Shown: positions 1 through 6,457, numbered from the stretch's first letter. The stretch: DNA of 6,457 nt from Deltaproteobacteria bacterium (GCA_026388915.1 JAPLIW010000370.1:1-6457), one strand, 5' to 3'. The notes: generated from the letters alone by a model not told the origin. Made by a program: numbers and translations.

Positions 1-418
1 CGCTCAGAATCATGGCTTTGAAGTCTTCTCCCAGGTTGAACTCGGCCGGGCATACCAGGTTGCCCACATTTTCGATGAAGAGAAGATCCAGGCGGGCGAG
101 GTCCAGATTCCGGAGAGACTCCTGGACCATATTGCTTTCCAGATGGCAGGCCCCTCCGGTGTTAATTTGCACCACCGGGGCGCCCGTCTGACCGATCCGT
201 TCGGCATCGTAAGTGGATTGGATATCCCCCTCGACCACCCCGATCCGGAAATCATCCTTTAGAGCGAGGATGGTCTTTTCCAGGAGGGAGGTTTTCCCGG
301 CTCCCGGGGAGCTCATGAGATTGATGACCAGCAGCCGGTTCTGCGAGAAGCGCCGGCGGTTTTCCTCGGCGATCCGTTGATTGGCCTCGAGGATGTTTTT
401 GACGACCGAGATTTTCAC
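1..418 (-). CDS. hypB: HypB, hydrogenase nickel-incorporation GTPase (N-terminal part; cut by window edge)
   Basis: HypB is a cytoplasmic SIMIBI-class GTPase that works with HypA to insert nickel into [NiFe]-hydrogenase large subunits. I translated 139 codons from a GTG at 416-418. Visible motifs are a P-loop MSSPGAGKTS (residues 35-44), the EGDIQ acidic segment (63-67), the metal-site pair Cys91-His92 in NTGGACHLE, and ENVGNLVCPAEF (116-127) with the third metal-site cysteine, Cys123. The N-terminus has neither the CxxCGC high-affinity nickel motif nor a His-rich stretch, so this is the short form. The GTG is chosen because the protein then starts KISVVKNILEAN, as short HypBs typically do, and a G-rich AGGGGG lies 4 bases upstream; no ATG near it fits better. 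The C-terminus lies beyond base 1. It follows fdhE after 134 bases, and other hyp genes may lie to the left. The family call is very secure; the start is fairly secure. Confidence 0.95.
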   Translation of the reverse strand, partial: MKISVVKNILEANQRIAEENRRRFSQNRLLVINLMSSPGAGKTSLLEKTILALKDDFRIGVVEGDIQSTYDAERIGQTGAPVVQINTGGACHLESNMVQESLRNLDLARLDLLFIENVGNLVCPAEFNLGEDFKAMILS

Positions 419-450
419 GGGACCCCCTGAATGAGTTCGGAGAAATCCAA

Positions 451-472
451 AGGGCGCGCGCCGCGCGCCCCT
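451..472. repeat. GC-only palindrome in the fdhE-hypB spacer
   Basis: Bases 452-459 pair with 463-470 (GGGCGCGC with GCGCGCCC) around a 3-base loop. The element lies about 33 bases upstream of the hypB start. On the minus strand it is preceded by TTGTAGG and followed by CTTTGGATTTC, so the T-tract is poor and I do not call it a terminator. It resembles the dispersed palindromes of the TGTAGGGGCG...CGCCCC type that occur between genes in many environmental bacteria. That resemblance is from memory. It could also be an attenuating hairpin in the hypB leader. Confidence 0.55.
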
Positions 473-510
473 ACAATCCACAATTTTATTTGAATTTTTT
501 GTTGCTTTTT

Positions 511-545
511 ATTCCGCAATCCGCATTCCGCATTCCGCATTCGGA
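511..545. repeat. Tandem heptamer repeat (ATTCCGC, about 5 units)
   Basis: Five consecutive 7-base units are visible: ATTCCGC, AATCCGC, ATTCCGC, ATTCCGC and ATTCGGA. They lie just past the stop codon of fdhE on its downstream side, next to a T-rich stretch (485-510). A related array in the opposite orientation lies at 1763-1786, with a 13-base exact inverted match (CGGAATGCGGAAT). Function is unknown. Such arrays are typical of dispersed intergenic repeats rather than of a coding or regulatory site. Confidence 0.75.
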
Positions 546-552
546 AATCCAT

Positions 553-1401
553 CTACCGAGTTTCGATGAACAGCTTCTCCGGCCGGAGGTATCCTTCCTC
601 CTGGGCCAGATGATCCAGGTGCAGGGTGAGATAATCCTCCACCTCAAAATCCAGCGGGCCTTCCATTTCCCGGGAATCGACGGTCTTCAGGTAATGGCGG
701 CAGGCCAGACAGATGTCCACTCGGTTCTCGACCTCCCCTTCCACTTGAAAATAGGTATGCTGTTCCTGATCCCCGTTCCGGCAGTAAGGGCATTGCATGC
801 GGGGGGACTCCCATTCCGTTCCACAAAGAAGGCAGTGGAGAAATCGCTTTCCTTCTTCCCGGATCTCGCCCATTCCGGGAAATCCGCCGCAGAAGGGACA
901 GAACCCTTGATCCCAGGATAAGTCCTTTAAAACGGCCCGCCATTCTTCGGCCAGATTTTCCAGGGCCGGCTTCAGGGACTGGACAAGGAAGAAAAAAAGG
1001 AGGCTCCCTTCGGGCCCCAGTTCTTCTTCCAGGTTTTTTTCGGAAAGCTGATTCTGCACGAGGCGGCCTAACACCCGGTCCAGCTTCCAATTCTTCGCTT
1101 CCGTCGCTTTTTTCAACGACTGGTAGCGGGCCGGATTCAATTCCCGGAAGCTTTGCAGAAGACAGGAAAAAACCTCCTCGACCTGGGAGGAATTGAAGAG
1201 GGGTTCGGAAAAGCGCAGGTAGGGAATCCCTTCACCCGCATGTTTTTTAGCCTTGATCGGGTCGATGGGGGAGGAAGGTGAAGGTCGTCGATCCCTGGCC
1301 CGGCATTTTTCAATCAACATTCGCTCCGCAAGATCCAGGACTTCCCGGTAATGAGGTTTCCGTTCCCGCACCTGACGCAGCCTTTGGAGACGCTTTTCCA
1401 T
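553..1401 (-). CDS. fdhE: FdhE, formate dehydrogenase accessory/maturation protein
   Basis: FdhE is a cytoplasmic accessory protein needed for active respiratory formate dehydrogenase; in E. coli it binds the Tat-exported catalytic subunits FdnG and FdoG. The 282-residue product is slightly shorter than E. coli FdhE (about 309). It shows the family layout: a helical, charged N-terminal half (about 1-160), then a metal-binding half with four CxxC pairs: CPFC (Cys168/171), CLLC (190/193), CPYC (204/207) and CLAC (231/234). These are the rubredoxin/zinc-ribbon-like sites of the family. The ATG at 1399-1401 has only a weak Shine-Dalgarno (CGGGTAA about 5 bases upstream). An internal Met28 is a possible alternative start but would remove the helical N-terminus. 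The gene lies downstream of fdhGHI, separated from it by two terminators and a repeat-rich spacer, so it probably has its own promoter; I could not identify one with confidence. Confidence 0.93.
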   Translation of the reverse strand: MEKRLQRLRQVRERKPHYREVLDLAERMLIEKCRARDRRPSPSSPIDPIKAKKHAGEGIPYLRFSEPLFNSSQVEEVFSCLLQSFRELNPARYQSLKKATEAKNWKLDRVLGRLVQNQLSEKNLEEELGPEGSLLFFFLVQSLKPALENLAEEWRAVLKDLSWDQGFCPFCGGFPGMGEIREEGKRFLHCLLCGTEWESPRMQCPYCRNGDQEQHTYFQVEGEVENRVDICLACRHYLKTVDSREMEGPLDFEVEDYLTLHLDHLAQEEGYLRPEKLFIETR

Positions 1402-1458
1402 GCAGTTACCCGGTTTCGACGTTTTTGATTGCTTAAGAAAAAACTAAAACAGTGTATC

Positions 1459-1485
1459 CGCAGATTTCGCAGATTACGCAGAGAG
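1459..1485. repeat. Tandem 9-base repeat (CGCAGATTW, 3 units)
   Basis: Three units follow one another: CGCAGATTT, CGCAGATTA and CGCAGAGAG. They lie about 60 bases upstream of the fdhE start. They belong to the same style of short-period, TCCGC/CGCAG-rich intergenic repeat as the other arrays in this spacer. A short plus-strand reading frame through them (YPQISQITQ...) is an artefact of the repeat. Confidence 0.7.
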
Positions 1486-1576
1486 CACAAAGATATAAAT
1501 GTTACGAATCAGAATCACTGTACAACTCTCCAAGCACAAATCAGCTTCCCCAGACGTTCGTATTTATCCTTAAGGG

Positions 1577-1606
1577 TTCATCCGTGTTAATCCGCGTTCA
1601 TCCATG
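1577..1606. repeat. Tandem 10-base repeat (TTCATCCGTG, 3 units)
   Basis: Three units can be aligned: TTCATCCGTG, TTAATCCGCG and TTCATCCATG, followed by TCCC. A diverged copy follows at 1674-1701 and an inverted two-unit copy lies at 1798-1817. The period is near one helical turn, but no function can be assigned from the sequence. Confidence 0.7.
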
Positions 1607-1673
1607 TCCCATCATCAGTCGCCTAGTGGTGCTGTCGAATAATCGTATAGTCAGTTAAGTAATTTTAGGCATT

Positions 1674-1701
1674 TTTATCTGTGTTTATCTGTTCATCTGT
1701 G
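1674..1701. repeat. Diverged copy of the 10-base repeat (TTTATCTGTG)
   Basis: Units TTTATCTGTG, TTTATCTG and TTCATCTGTG, then TCCC, mirror the array at 1577-1606 with C-to-T type changes and a 2-base deletion in the middle unit. Both arrays end in ...TGTCCCAT, which supports common descent by duplication. Confidence 0.6.
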
Positions 1702-1762
1702 TCCCATTAGGTTTTTATTTTAGGCTATGGTTGAGATTCTGTCCAGAAGGAATCGAATGGAC

Positions 1763-1786
1763 AATGCGGAATTCGGAATGCGGAAT
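1763..1786. repeat. Heptamer array in inverted orientation (AATGCGG, 3 units)
   Basis: Units AATGCGG, AATTCGG and AATGCGG run into AATC. This is the complement-strand version of the ATTCCGC array at 511-545. The two arrays therefore form a loose inverted pair bracketing fdhE and part of the spacer. Confidence 0.65.
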
Positions 1787-1797
1787 CATTCTGGGTG

Positions 1798-1817
1798 CGC
1801 GGATGAACGTGGATCAG
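1798..1817. repeat. Inverted copy of the 10-base repeat (2 units)
   Basis: Read on the minus strand this gives CTGATCCACG then TTCATCCGCG, matching the units at 1577-1606 in the opposite orientation. It lies immediately beyond the inverted heptamer array. Confidence 0.55.
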
Positions 1818-1840
1818 AACAAGGAATGATGGGTTCAAAG

Positions 1841-1877
1841 GAAAAGAAAAAAGCTTACTCCGGGGTTCGAAGTAAGC
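1841..1877 (-). terminator. Second rho-independent terminator after the fdhGHI operon
   Basis: On the minus strand bases 1877-1868 pair with 1862-1853 in a 10-base-pair stem (one G-U pair) closed by a 5-base loop (AACCC). The stem is followed at once by TTTTTTCTTTTC (1852-1841). This is a textbook intrinsic terminator for transcripts leaving fdhI. The plus-strand reading has no T-run after the stem, so it is not clearly bidirectional. Confidence 0.85.
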
Positions 1878-1897
1878 CTTCTTAATATGAGCTCGTG

Positions 1898-1939
1898 CAA
1901 AAGAACCGCCTGGGGGCGATCTGTCGGGTCGCCCCCAGG
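1898..1939 (-). terminator. First terminator-like hairpin directly after fdhI
   Basis: A perfect 11-base-pair inverted repeat (1929-1939 with 1909-1919, CCTGGGGGCGA and its complement) with a 9-base loop begins 11 bases past the gamma-subunit stop codon. On the minus strand it is followed by CGGTTCTTTT, a modest T-tract offset by three bases. It probably works in tandem with the stronger terminator at 1841-1877, or protects the 3' end of the mRNA. Confidence 0.75.
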
Positions 1940-1950
1940 GATGGATTCAT

Positions 1951-2604
1951 TCAAATCGACCGCCTTCCGGCTTCCACATCCTTCAGCCAGTTGGGGCGGT
2001 GCTTCTTGCACCAGCCCTTGGTCACGTATCCATGACCCATGACCTGGAAGGTTCCGGGGTTGCCGTAGGTCCCCAGGTAAAAATGGATGACCAGGAACGA
2101 TCCCAGAATCAGCACGCCCAGGACATGAAGGACATAGAGCCAGCGGGTCAGGAACGGACCGAGCACCGGGAACCACATAAAGATCCCCGTTCCCACCATG
2201 ATGAGCCAGACGAGGAATAGGGCCATGAAGAAAACCTTCTGGCCGGCGTTGAATTTCCCCGCCTCGGGAACCTGCTCCACCTCCCACACGTATCCCCCCA
2301 GGACTTTGAACCATTCAATATCCTCTTTGTTGAGGAACAGGGTATCCTTCCCCCAGATGAGCAAAGCGGGGAGAAAGGAGAGGCCGAAGAAGAGGCCGCA
2401 GAGGTTGTGGAACAGCTTCATGGTCTCATATCCCCCGACGGAAAGGTAAGGAATGGGGGGGAATAAGCTGGAAATGAAGGAGAGGGAATGGAACATCAGC
2501 CCGAAGCCGGTAAGGAAGAGGAAAAGGCAGCTCCCTCCCAGGACCCAGTGGACCACCCGTTCAAAAGGGGTCGAGGCTTGAATCAGGTTTTTCGGTTTAG
2601 CCAT
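1951..2604 (-). CDS. fdhI: Formate dehydrogenase gamma subunit, cytochrome b556 (FdnI/FdoI family)
   Basis: This is the integral membrane subunit that takes electrons from the beta subunit and reduces quinone through two b-type hemes. The 217 residues are close to the usual length (E. coli FdnI 217). Four hydrophobic helices are visible at about residues 18-38, 62-83, 122-143 and 156-176. Candidate heme ligands are His19 (RVVHW), His66 (KLFHN), His160 and His174. The 14-residue spacing of the last two matches E. coli His155/His169. The C-terminal tail contains GHGYVTKGW and KKHRPNWLKDVE, the cytoplasmic end typical of the family. The ATG overlaps the end of the beta gene by 8 bases (ATGGCTAA) and has GGAGG 8 bases upstream, so translation is coupled to beta. 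Two terminators follow. The symbol follows family usage; fdnI or fdoI would be equally valid. Confidence 0.96.
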   Translation of the reverse strand: MAKPKNLIQASTPFERVVHWVLGGSCLFLFLTGFGLMFHSLSFISSLFPPIPYLSVGGYETMKLFHNLCGLFFGLSFLPALLIWGKDTLFLNKEDIEWFKVLGGYVWEVEQVPEAGKFNAGQKVFFMALFLVWLIMVGTGIFMWFPVLGPFLTRWLYVLHVLGVLILGSFLVIHFYLGTYGNPGTFQVMGHGYVTKGWCKKHRPNWLKDVEAGRRSI

Positions 2605-3382
2605 GTTCGTTTCCTCCTTCTTCCGGCCGCTTGGGCCCCTTGAGGATGTAATGGAAGAAAGTGCCCACCAGGGTAGCCCCGATGGCCAGGGCCGTCAGAG
2701 GTTTTAGCACATCCTTCCACAGGATCACCGACAGGGGGATCGAGGGGTTGATCTTCAGCCTTTCGTACAGGCGGATATTCTCCGGCAGAACGTAGATGAC
2801 GTGCGTTCCATCCACGTATTTATCCCCGTACACCGTGGCTTTCTCGCCCAGGACCTTGGCCCGGGCATAGGCCCGCCTGATCATCTCGTCTTTGTTTCCA
2901 AAGGTGAGAGTCCCCATGGCGCAGGTCTTGACGCAAGCCGGGATCAAGCCCCGGGAAGTGCGGTCCCAGCAGAGGGTGCACTTGTAGGCCCGGTTGGTCT
3001 CGGCATTGATCCGGGGAATTTCAAAGGGACAGGCGTTGACGCACATCTTGCAGCCGATGCACAGGTTCTGGTCGATGACCACCGCTCCCTGGGGCGTCTT
3101 GAAGATGGCCCCCGGCACCGGGCAGGCCCGCTTGCATCCCGCATCCGTGCAGTGCAGGCAGGCGTCCCGGCGGAAGAGCCACTTCATCGCCCCTTCTTTG
3201 CTGGTGACTTCCGTAAACCGGATCAGGTTCCAGGTGGCCCAGCTGAGGTCCGGGGGGTTCTGATGGGTGCCCCTCTGCACGGTCTTTTCCGCCGGAAGCC
3301 GGTTCCACTGCTTGCAGGAAACCTGGCAGGCCCGGCAGGCCGTGCACTTGGATACGTCGACGAGCATGACTTTTTCTTCCAT
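2597..3382 (-). CDS. fdhH: Formate dehydrogenase beta subunit, four [4Fe-4S] clusters (FdnH/FdoH family)
   Basis: This is the electron-transfer subunit linking the periplasmic catalytic subunit to the membrane cytochrome b. The 261 residues carry sixteen cysteines in four ferredoxin-like groups: Cys13/16/19/23 (CTACRACQVSC), Cys75/78/83/87 (CLHCTDAGCKRAC), Cys108/111/114/118 (CIGCKMCVNAC) and Cys135/138/150/154 (CTLC...CVKTC). One C-terminal transmembrane helix at about 228-247 anchors it, as in E. coli FdnH. There is no export signal, consistent with co-export with the Tat-bearing alpha subunit. The ATG at 3380-3382 is preceded by a purine-rich tract (GGGGGG 7 bases upstream, plus GGGAG touching the ATG). 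An in-frame TGA at 3410-3412 confirms that this frame is separate from alpha. The alpha reading frame overlaps its first 362 bases. Do not confuse the symbol used here with E. coli fdhF (FDH-H). Confidence 0.96.
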   Translation of the reverse strand: MEEKVMLVDVSKCTACRACQVSCKQWNRLPAEKTVQRGTHQNPPDLSWATWNLIRFTEVTSKEGAMKWLFRRDACLHCTDAGCKRACPVPGAIFKTPQGAVVIDQNLCIGCKMCVNACPFEIPRINAETNRAYKCTLCWDRTSRGLIPACVKTCAMGTLTFGNKDEMIRRAYARAKVLGEKATVYGDKYVDGTHVIYVLPENIRLYERLKINPSIPLSVILWKDVLKPLTALAIGATLVGTFFHYILKGPKRPEEGGNEHG

Positions 3383-6300
3383 CTCCCTTCCCCCCTTTCT
3401 TTTCCACGTTCACCATGAAGGCCTTGGACTCCGGGATCATGGTGTTGGCATCGCCAATGGTGGGAGTGAGCAGGTTGGCACTGTCCCCTCCATCGGGCGG
3501 GGTGAGCCACCCGTAATGCCAGGGGATCCCGACCTGGTGAACCGTCTGCCCGGCGATCTTGAAGGGCTTGAACCGGTCGGTTATGATCGCTTTGGCCCAG
3601 AGTTCGCCGCGGGCCGATTTCACCATCACCCGGTCTCCGCCTAGGATGCCCTTCTCCTTGGCCAGTTCCTTGGACATCTCCACGAACATCTGGGGCTCCA
3701 GCTCGATCAGCCAGGGGGTCCAGCGAGTCATGACCCCGGTCTGCCAGTGTTCCGTGACCCGGTAGGTTGTGCAGACTAAGGGGAACCTCGGGTCACAGGA
3801 GAGGTACTTGTCCGCTCCCACGCCCACTCCGGCCTCCCCGAAGAGCCTGGCCGTGGGGTTGAACTTCTGGGAAGACATGAGGTTCTTCTCGATGGGGCAT
3901 TCCAGGGGTTCATAGTGCTCGGGGAACGGCCCTTCGGCCATCCCCAGTCCGAAGAGACGGGCATGGCCTTCCGGCAGCATGATGAAGGGATAAATGGCTC
4001 CCGGAGGGGGCGGCCCATCCGGAATATCACCCATCCATTTGGTGCCATCCCACCAGAGAATGGCCCGTTTGGGATCCCAGGGTTTTCCTTCCCAGTTCAC
4101 CGAAGCGCGGTTGTAGATGATCCGTCGGTTGACCGGCCAGCACCAGGACCATTGGGGGTAGAGCATAAGCCCCGTAGGATCGGCCTTTCCCCTGCGGGCG
4201 GCCATATTTCCGGCCTCGGTGTAAGAGGCGCAGTAAAGCCAGTTGCCGCAGGTCGTGGAGCCATCGTCCTGGAGGAAGGCAAAGCTCGGCAACTGCTGCC
4301 CGGCCTTGACCACCACGGTCTTGACCTTGGTTTTGGGGTCTTCGACCTCGATGTCCCTGGCCGTGTAACCGTTGATTTCCCGGGCCACGAAGTGAGGGTT
4401 GATGTGATGAGCCATCCCGTCCGGGCCCTTGAACCCATAGTTCCAGGAGAGGTTCAGGATGGGCTCCGGGAAGGTGCCGCCTTTTTCCTGGTAGAGTTTG
4501 CGCACCTTCATGAAAAGCTCGTGGATGATCTCCAGGTCGGGCTGGGCTTCTCCCGGAGGGTTGACCGCCTTGTACCGCCACTGCATCCATCGCCCGGAGT
4601 TGGAGAGGGAGCCTTCCTTTTCAAAGGAAGCCGCGCAGGGCAGCATGAAGACCTCGGTCTTGATCTTGGAGGGATCCTTCCCCGGACCCTTCCAGAAAGA
4701 CCCGGTCTCGTTGTCGAAGAGGTTGACGTTGACCATCCAGTCCAGGGTCTCCAGGGCTTTCCTGACTTTATTGGCGTTGGCCCCGGAGCAGGCCGGGTTC
4801 TGTCCCCAGGAGAAGAACCCTTTGAACTTTCCTTTGGCCATCTGGTCGAAGAGCACGAGCCAGGAAGCGTTCTGGGTATCGTCCAGCTTCGGCAGCCAGC
4901 CGTACCCGAAATCGTTCTGCTTTGTGGCGCTGGCCCCGTACATGGCCTTGAGAAAGCTGATGATGTACTTGGGCCGGTTCTTCCACCAGTTGAAGGATTT
5001 GGGGTCCTTGGTCTTGGGGGTATAATTTTCGTTGTACTCGTTCAGGGTCTTGTCCGCAGCCCGGGGGGCAGGATTGTAGCCGGGCAGGATGTGGAAGAGG
5101 AGCCCATAATCCGTCGATCCCTGGACGTTGGACTCGCCGCGCATGGCGTTCACCCCCCCGCCCGCCATTCCCATGTTTCCGAGGAGGAGCTGGATGATGG
5201 ACATGGCCCGGATGTTCTGGGTACCCACCGTGTGCTGAGTCCACCCCATGGCGTAAAGGATGGTCCCCGCCTTGTCCGGCTTGCCGGTCTCGGCATAGGC
5301 CTTGTAGACCTTACCCAGATCGTCCTTGGGGGTGCCGGTAATCTGGGAGACGATGTCCGGGTTGTACCGATCGTAGTGCTTCTTCAGGAGCTGGTAGACG
5401 CAATGGGGATTCTTCAGGGTCTTGTCCATCCGGGGAATCCCGCCGGCGTCCAGCTGGTATTTCCAGGTCGACCGGTCATATTTTCGGCCCTTGGAATCGT
5501 AGCCGGTGAAGAGGCCGTCTTGAAATCCAAACTTTTCATCGATCAGGAAGGAGGCGTTGGTGTACTCCACCACGTATTCCTTCTGGATCAGGTCGTTCTC
5601 CAGAATGTACTTGATCATCCCCCCCAGGAAAGCGATGTCGGTGCCCGACCGCAGGGGGGCATAGATGTGCGACTTGGCCGCAGATTTGGTAAAGCGGGGA
5701 TCCACGCAGACGAGCTTGGCCCCCTTTTCGATCGCCTTATTGATCCAGCGGAAAGAGATAGGATGGTTTTCCGCCGGGTTGCTGCCCATGATCAAGATGA
5801 CGTCCGCATTGGCAATATCGTTCCAATGGTTGGTCATCGCTCCCCGTCCGAACGACTCTCCCAGAGCCGCTACCGTGGGGGAGTGTCATATCCTGGCCTG
5901 GTGTTCGATGTACACCAAGCCCACGGCGCGGAGGAATTTCTGGTAGACGTAGCATTCCTCATTGTCCATCGCCGCACTCCCCACCGAAGCGATGGCGTCC
6001 GTGCGGTTCACCGTCTCGCCCTTTTCGTTCTTCGGCATGAACGAGGCATCGCGGGCGGTCTTGGTATAATCGGCGATTTTGTCCAAGGCCCACTCCCAGG
6101 AGACTTCCTTCCATTCCTTGGCGTAGGGCGCCCGGTACAAGGGCTTGGTCAGACGGTTGGGGTTATCCGAAAGCTGGTATAGAGAAGACCCTTTGGGACA
6201 GAGGGCTCCCTGGTTGATGGGGTGGTCGGGATCCCCTTCGGTGTTGACCACTTTGCCGTCCCGCGTGGATACGATGATCCCGCAACCCACCGCGCAGTAG

Positions 6301-6443
6301 GGACAGATGCTGGTCGTCTCGCGGGTGTAAAGAATCTTGGGGGGCAGGCCCTGGGCCGAGGCCGTCTGGGCGGAAAAGCCCAGACCGCCGGCCAAAGCCG
6401 TGGCTCCTGAAATCTTCAGGAAACCCCTTCTGCTGACCTCCAT
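3021..6443 (-). CDS. fdhG: Formate dehydrogenase alpha subunit, selenocysteine, Mo/W-bis-MGD (FdnG/FdoG family)
   Basis: This is the periplasmic catalytic subunit, which interconverts formate and CO2. It starts at the ATG at 6441-6443, with AAGGAGG 6 bases upstream. Residues 1-30 are a Tat signal (SRRGFLK at 4-10, hydrophobic stretch, ASA-Q cleavage near 30). Cys47/50/54/82 bind the proximal [4Fe-4S] cluster. TGA at 5886-5888 encodes Sec186 in HQARI-Sec-HSPT, so a standard gene caller splits the gene into a 185-residue piece and a second piece starting at Met203. Further on come MGSNPAENHP and NAMRGESNVQGSTD, whose Arg435 is equivalent to the active-site arginine of the family. The homologous part ends near MVNVEKKGG (about residue 1015; E. 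coli FdnG is 1015 residues). The frame then has no stop and runs 120 codons into the beta gene to a stop at 3021-3023. That Pro/Gly/Arg/His-rich tail looks like an out-of-frame shadow, so the true 3' end is uncertain and probably lies near 3383-3400. Confidence 0.95.
5852..5870 (-). promoter_or_regulatory. Candidate bacterial SECIS hairpin for the Sec186 UGA
   Basis: On the minus strand, counting the U of UGA as 1, nucleotides 19-26 can pair with 30-37: about 8 pairs including two G-U, loop GGG. A U at position 17 sits where the bulged U lies in the E. coli fdhF element. Bacterial SECIS elements lie inside the coding region directly after the UGA and recruit SelB. The position is right, but the apical loop is about 4 bases further from the UGA than in fdhF and lacks the GGUC loop. 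The fold is read by eye and alternative pairings exist (for example CUCCC with GGGAG). Confidence 0.55.
5886..5888 (-). other. In-frame UGA recoded as selenocysteine (Sec186)
   Basis: The codon follows EHQARI and precedes HSPTVAALGESFGRGAMTNHW, matching the Sec/Cys-His active site of FdnG-type formate dehydrogenases. The reading frame is uninterrupted on both sides and homology continues across the codon, so it is not a disabling stop. The next codon is CAC (His187), the conserved active-site histidine. Confidence 0.95.
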
Positions 6444-6457
6444 ATCGTTCCTCCTTC

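Larger units (their letters stand above)
1402..1950. other. Gene-free, repeat-bearing spacer between fdhI and fdhE
   Basis: This 549-base stretch holds no credible gene. From fdhE towards fdhI it contains an A/T-rich tract (1430-1450), a period-9 repeat, a period-10 repeat, a degenerate TTTATCTGTG copy, a heptamer array, an inverted period-10 copy and two minus-strand terminator hairpins. It is visibly more AT-rich than the flanking genes between about 1430 and 1760. The promoter for fdhE should lie in the right-hand upstream part on the minus strand, but I see no clear -35/-10 pair. Confidence 0.7.

Noticed and set aside
511..545. Possible CRISPR array at the heptamer repeats
   Set aside because: Units are 7 bases and directly abutting with no spacers, and no cas genes are present.
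490..921. Plus-strand 143-codon frame opposite fdhE
   Set aside because: It starts in the heptamer repeat array and is antisense to FdhE, which has four CxxC pairs in the other strand's frame.
1452..1658. Short plus-strand frame beginning YPQISQITQ
   Set aside because: It is a translation of the 9- and 10-base repeats. It lacks a ribosome binding site and any domain, and such repeat-derived frames are common false genes.
1861..1877. GGTTCGAA, resembling a tRNA T-loop
   Set aside because: There is no matching T-stem, acceptor stem or anticodon arm. The bases form part of the terminator hairpin.
1835..2314. Minus-strand 159-codon frame overlapping the gamma subunit
   Set aside because: It lies out of frame within the well-supported cytochrome b gene and runs across both terminators.
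5838..5888. Alpha gene as a pseudogene broken by a stop codon
   Set aside because: The TGA lies exactly at the family's selenocysteine position and the conserved frame continues on both sides.
3915..6182. Long plus-strand open frame (755 codons) opposite the alpha subunit
   Set aside because: It is antisense to a gene with clear family motifs throughout. Its translation is Gly/Val/Leu/His/Pro-rich with no recognisable domain, as expected for a shadow frame in a GC-rich gene.

Overview
The window carries one strand of genes, all on the minus strand, centred on a membrane-bound respiratory formate dehydrogenase. In transcription order (right to left) they are a selenocysteine-containing catalytic subunit with a Tat signal (FdnG/FdoG type), a four-cluster ferredoxin-like beta subunit with a C-terminal membrane anchor, a four-helix cytochrome b gamma subunit, two terminator-like hairpins, a 549-base gene-free stretch with short-period repeats, the maturation protein FdhE, a repeat-bearing spacer, and the first 139 codons of the nickel-insertion GTPase HypB, which runs off the left edge.

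The gene set, the Sec-type catalytic subunit and the flavour of the proteins suggest an anaerobic, GC-rich Gram-negative bacterium. My best guess is a Desulfobacterota ('deltaproteobacterial') sulfate reducer or syntroph. This is inference from protein style and short intergenic repeats, not a database match. Decoding the in-frame UGA requires the SelA/B/C/D machinery elsewhere in the genome.

How the parts work together, from known family biology: the alpha subunit is exported folded by the Tat pathway and oxidises formate (or reduces CO2) at a Mo/W bis-MGD site with Sec186. Electrons pass through one [4Fe-4S] cluster in alpha and four in beta to two b hemes in gamma, and then to the quinone pool. 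FdhE is a cytoplasmic accessory protein that acts on the catalytic subunit before export. HypB serves [NiFe]-hydrogenase maturation, so a hyp gene set probably continues to the left.

The points most worth a second look are the Sec codon, which splits the alpha gene for naive gene callers; the alpha reading frame, which has no stop near its expected end and runs about 360 bases into the beta gene; and the inverted families of 7-, 9- and 10-base repeats flanking fdhE. I saw no novel system: the genes are well-known families in a sensible order.
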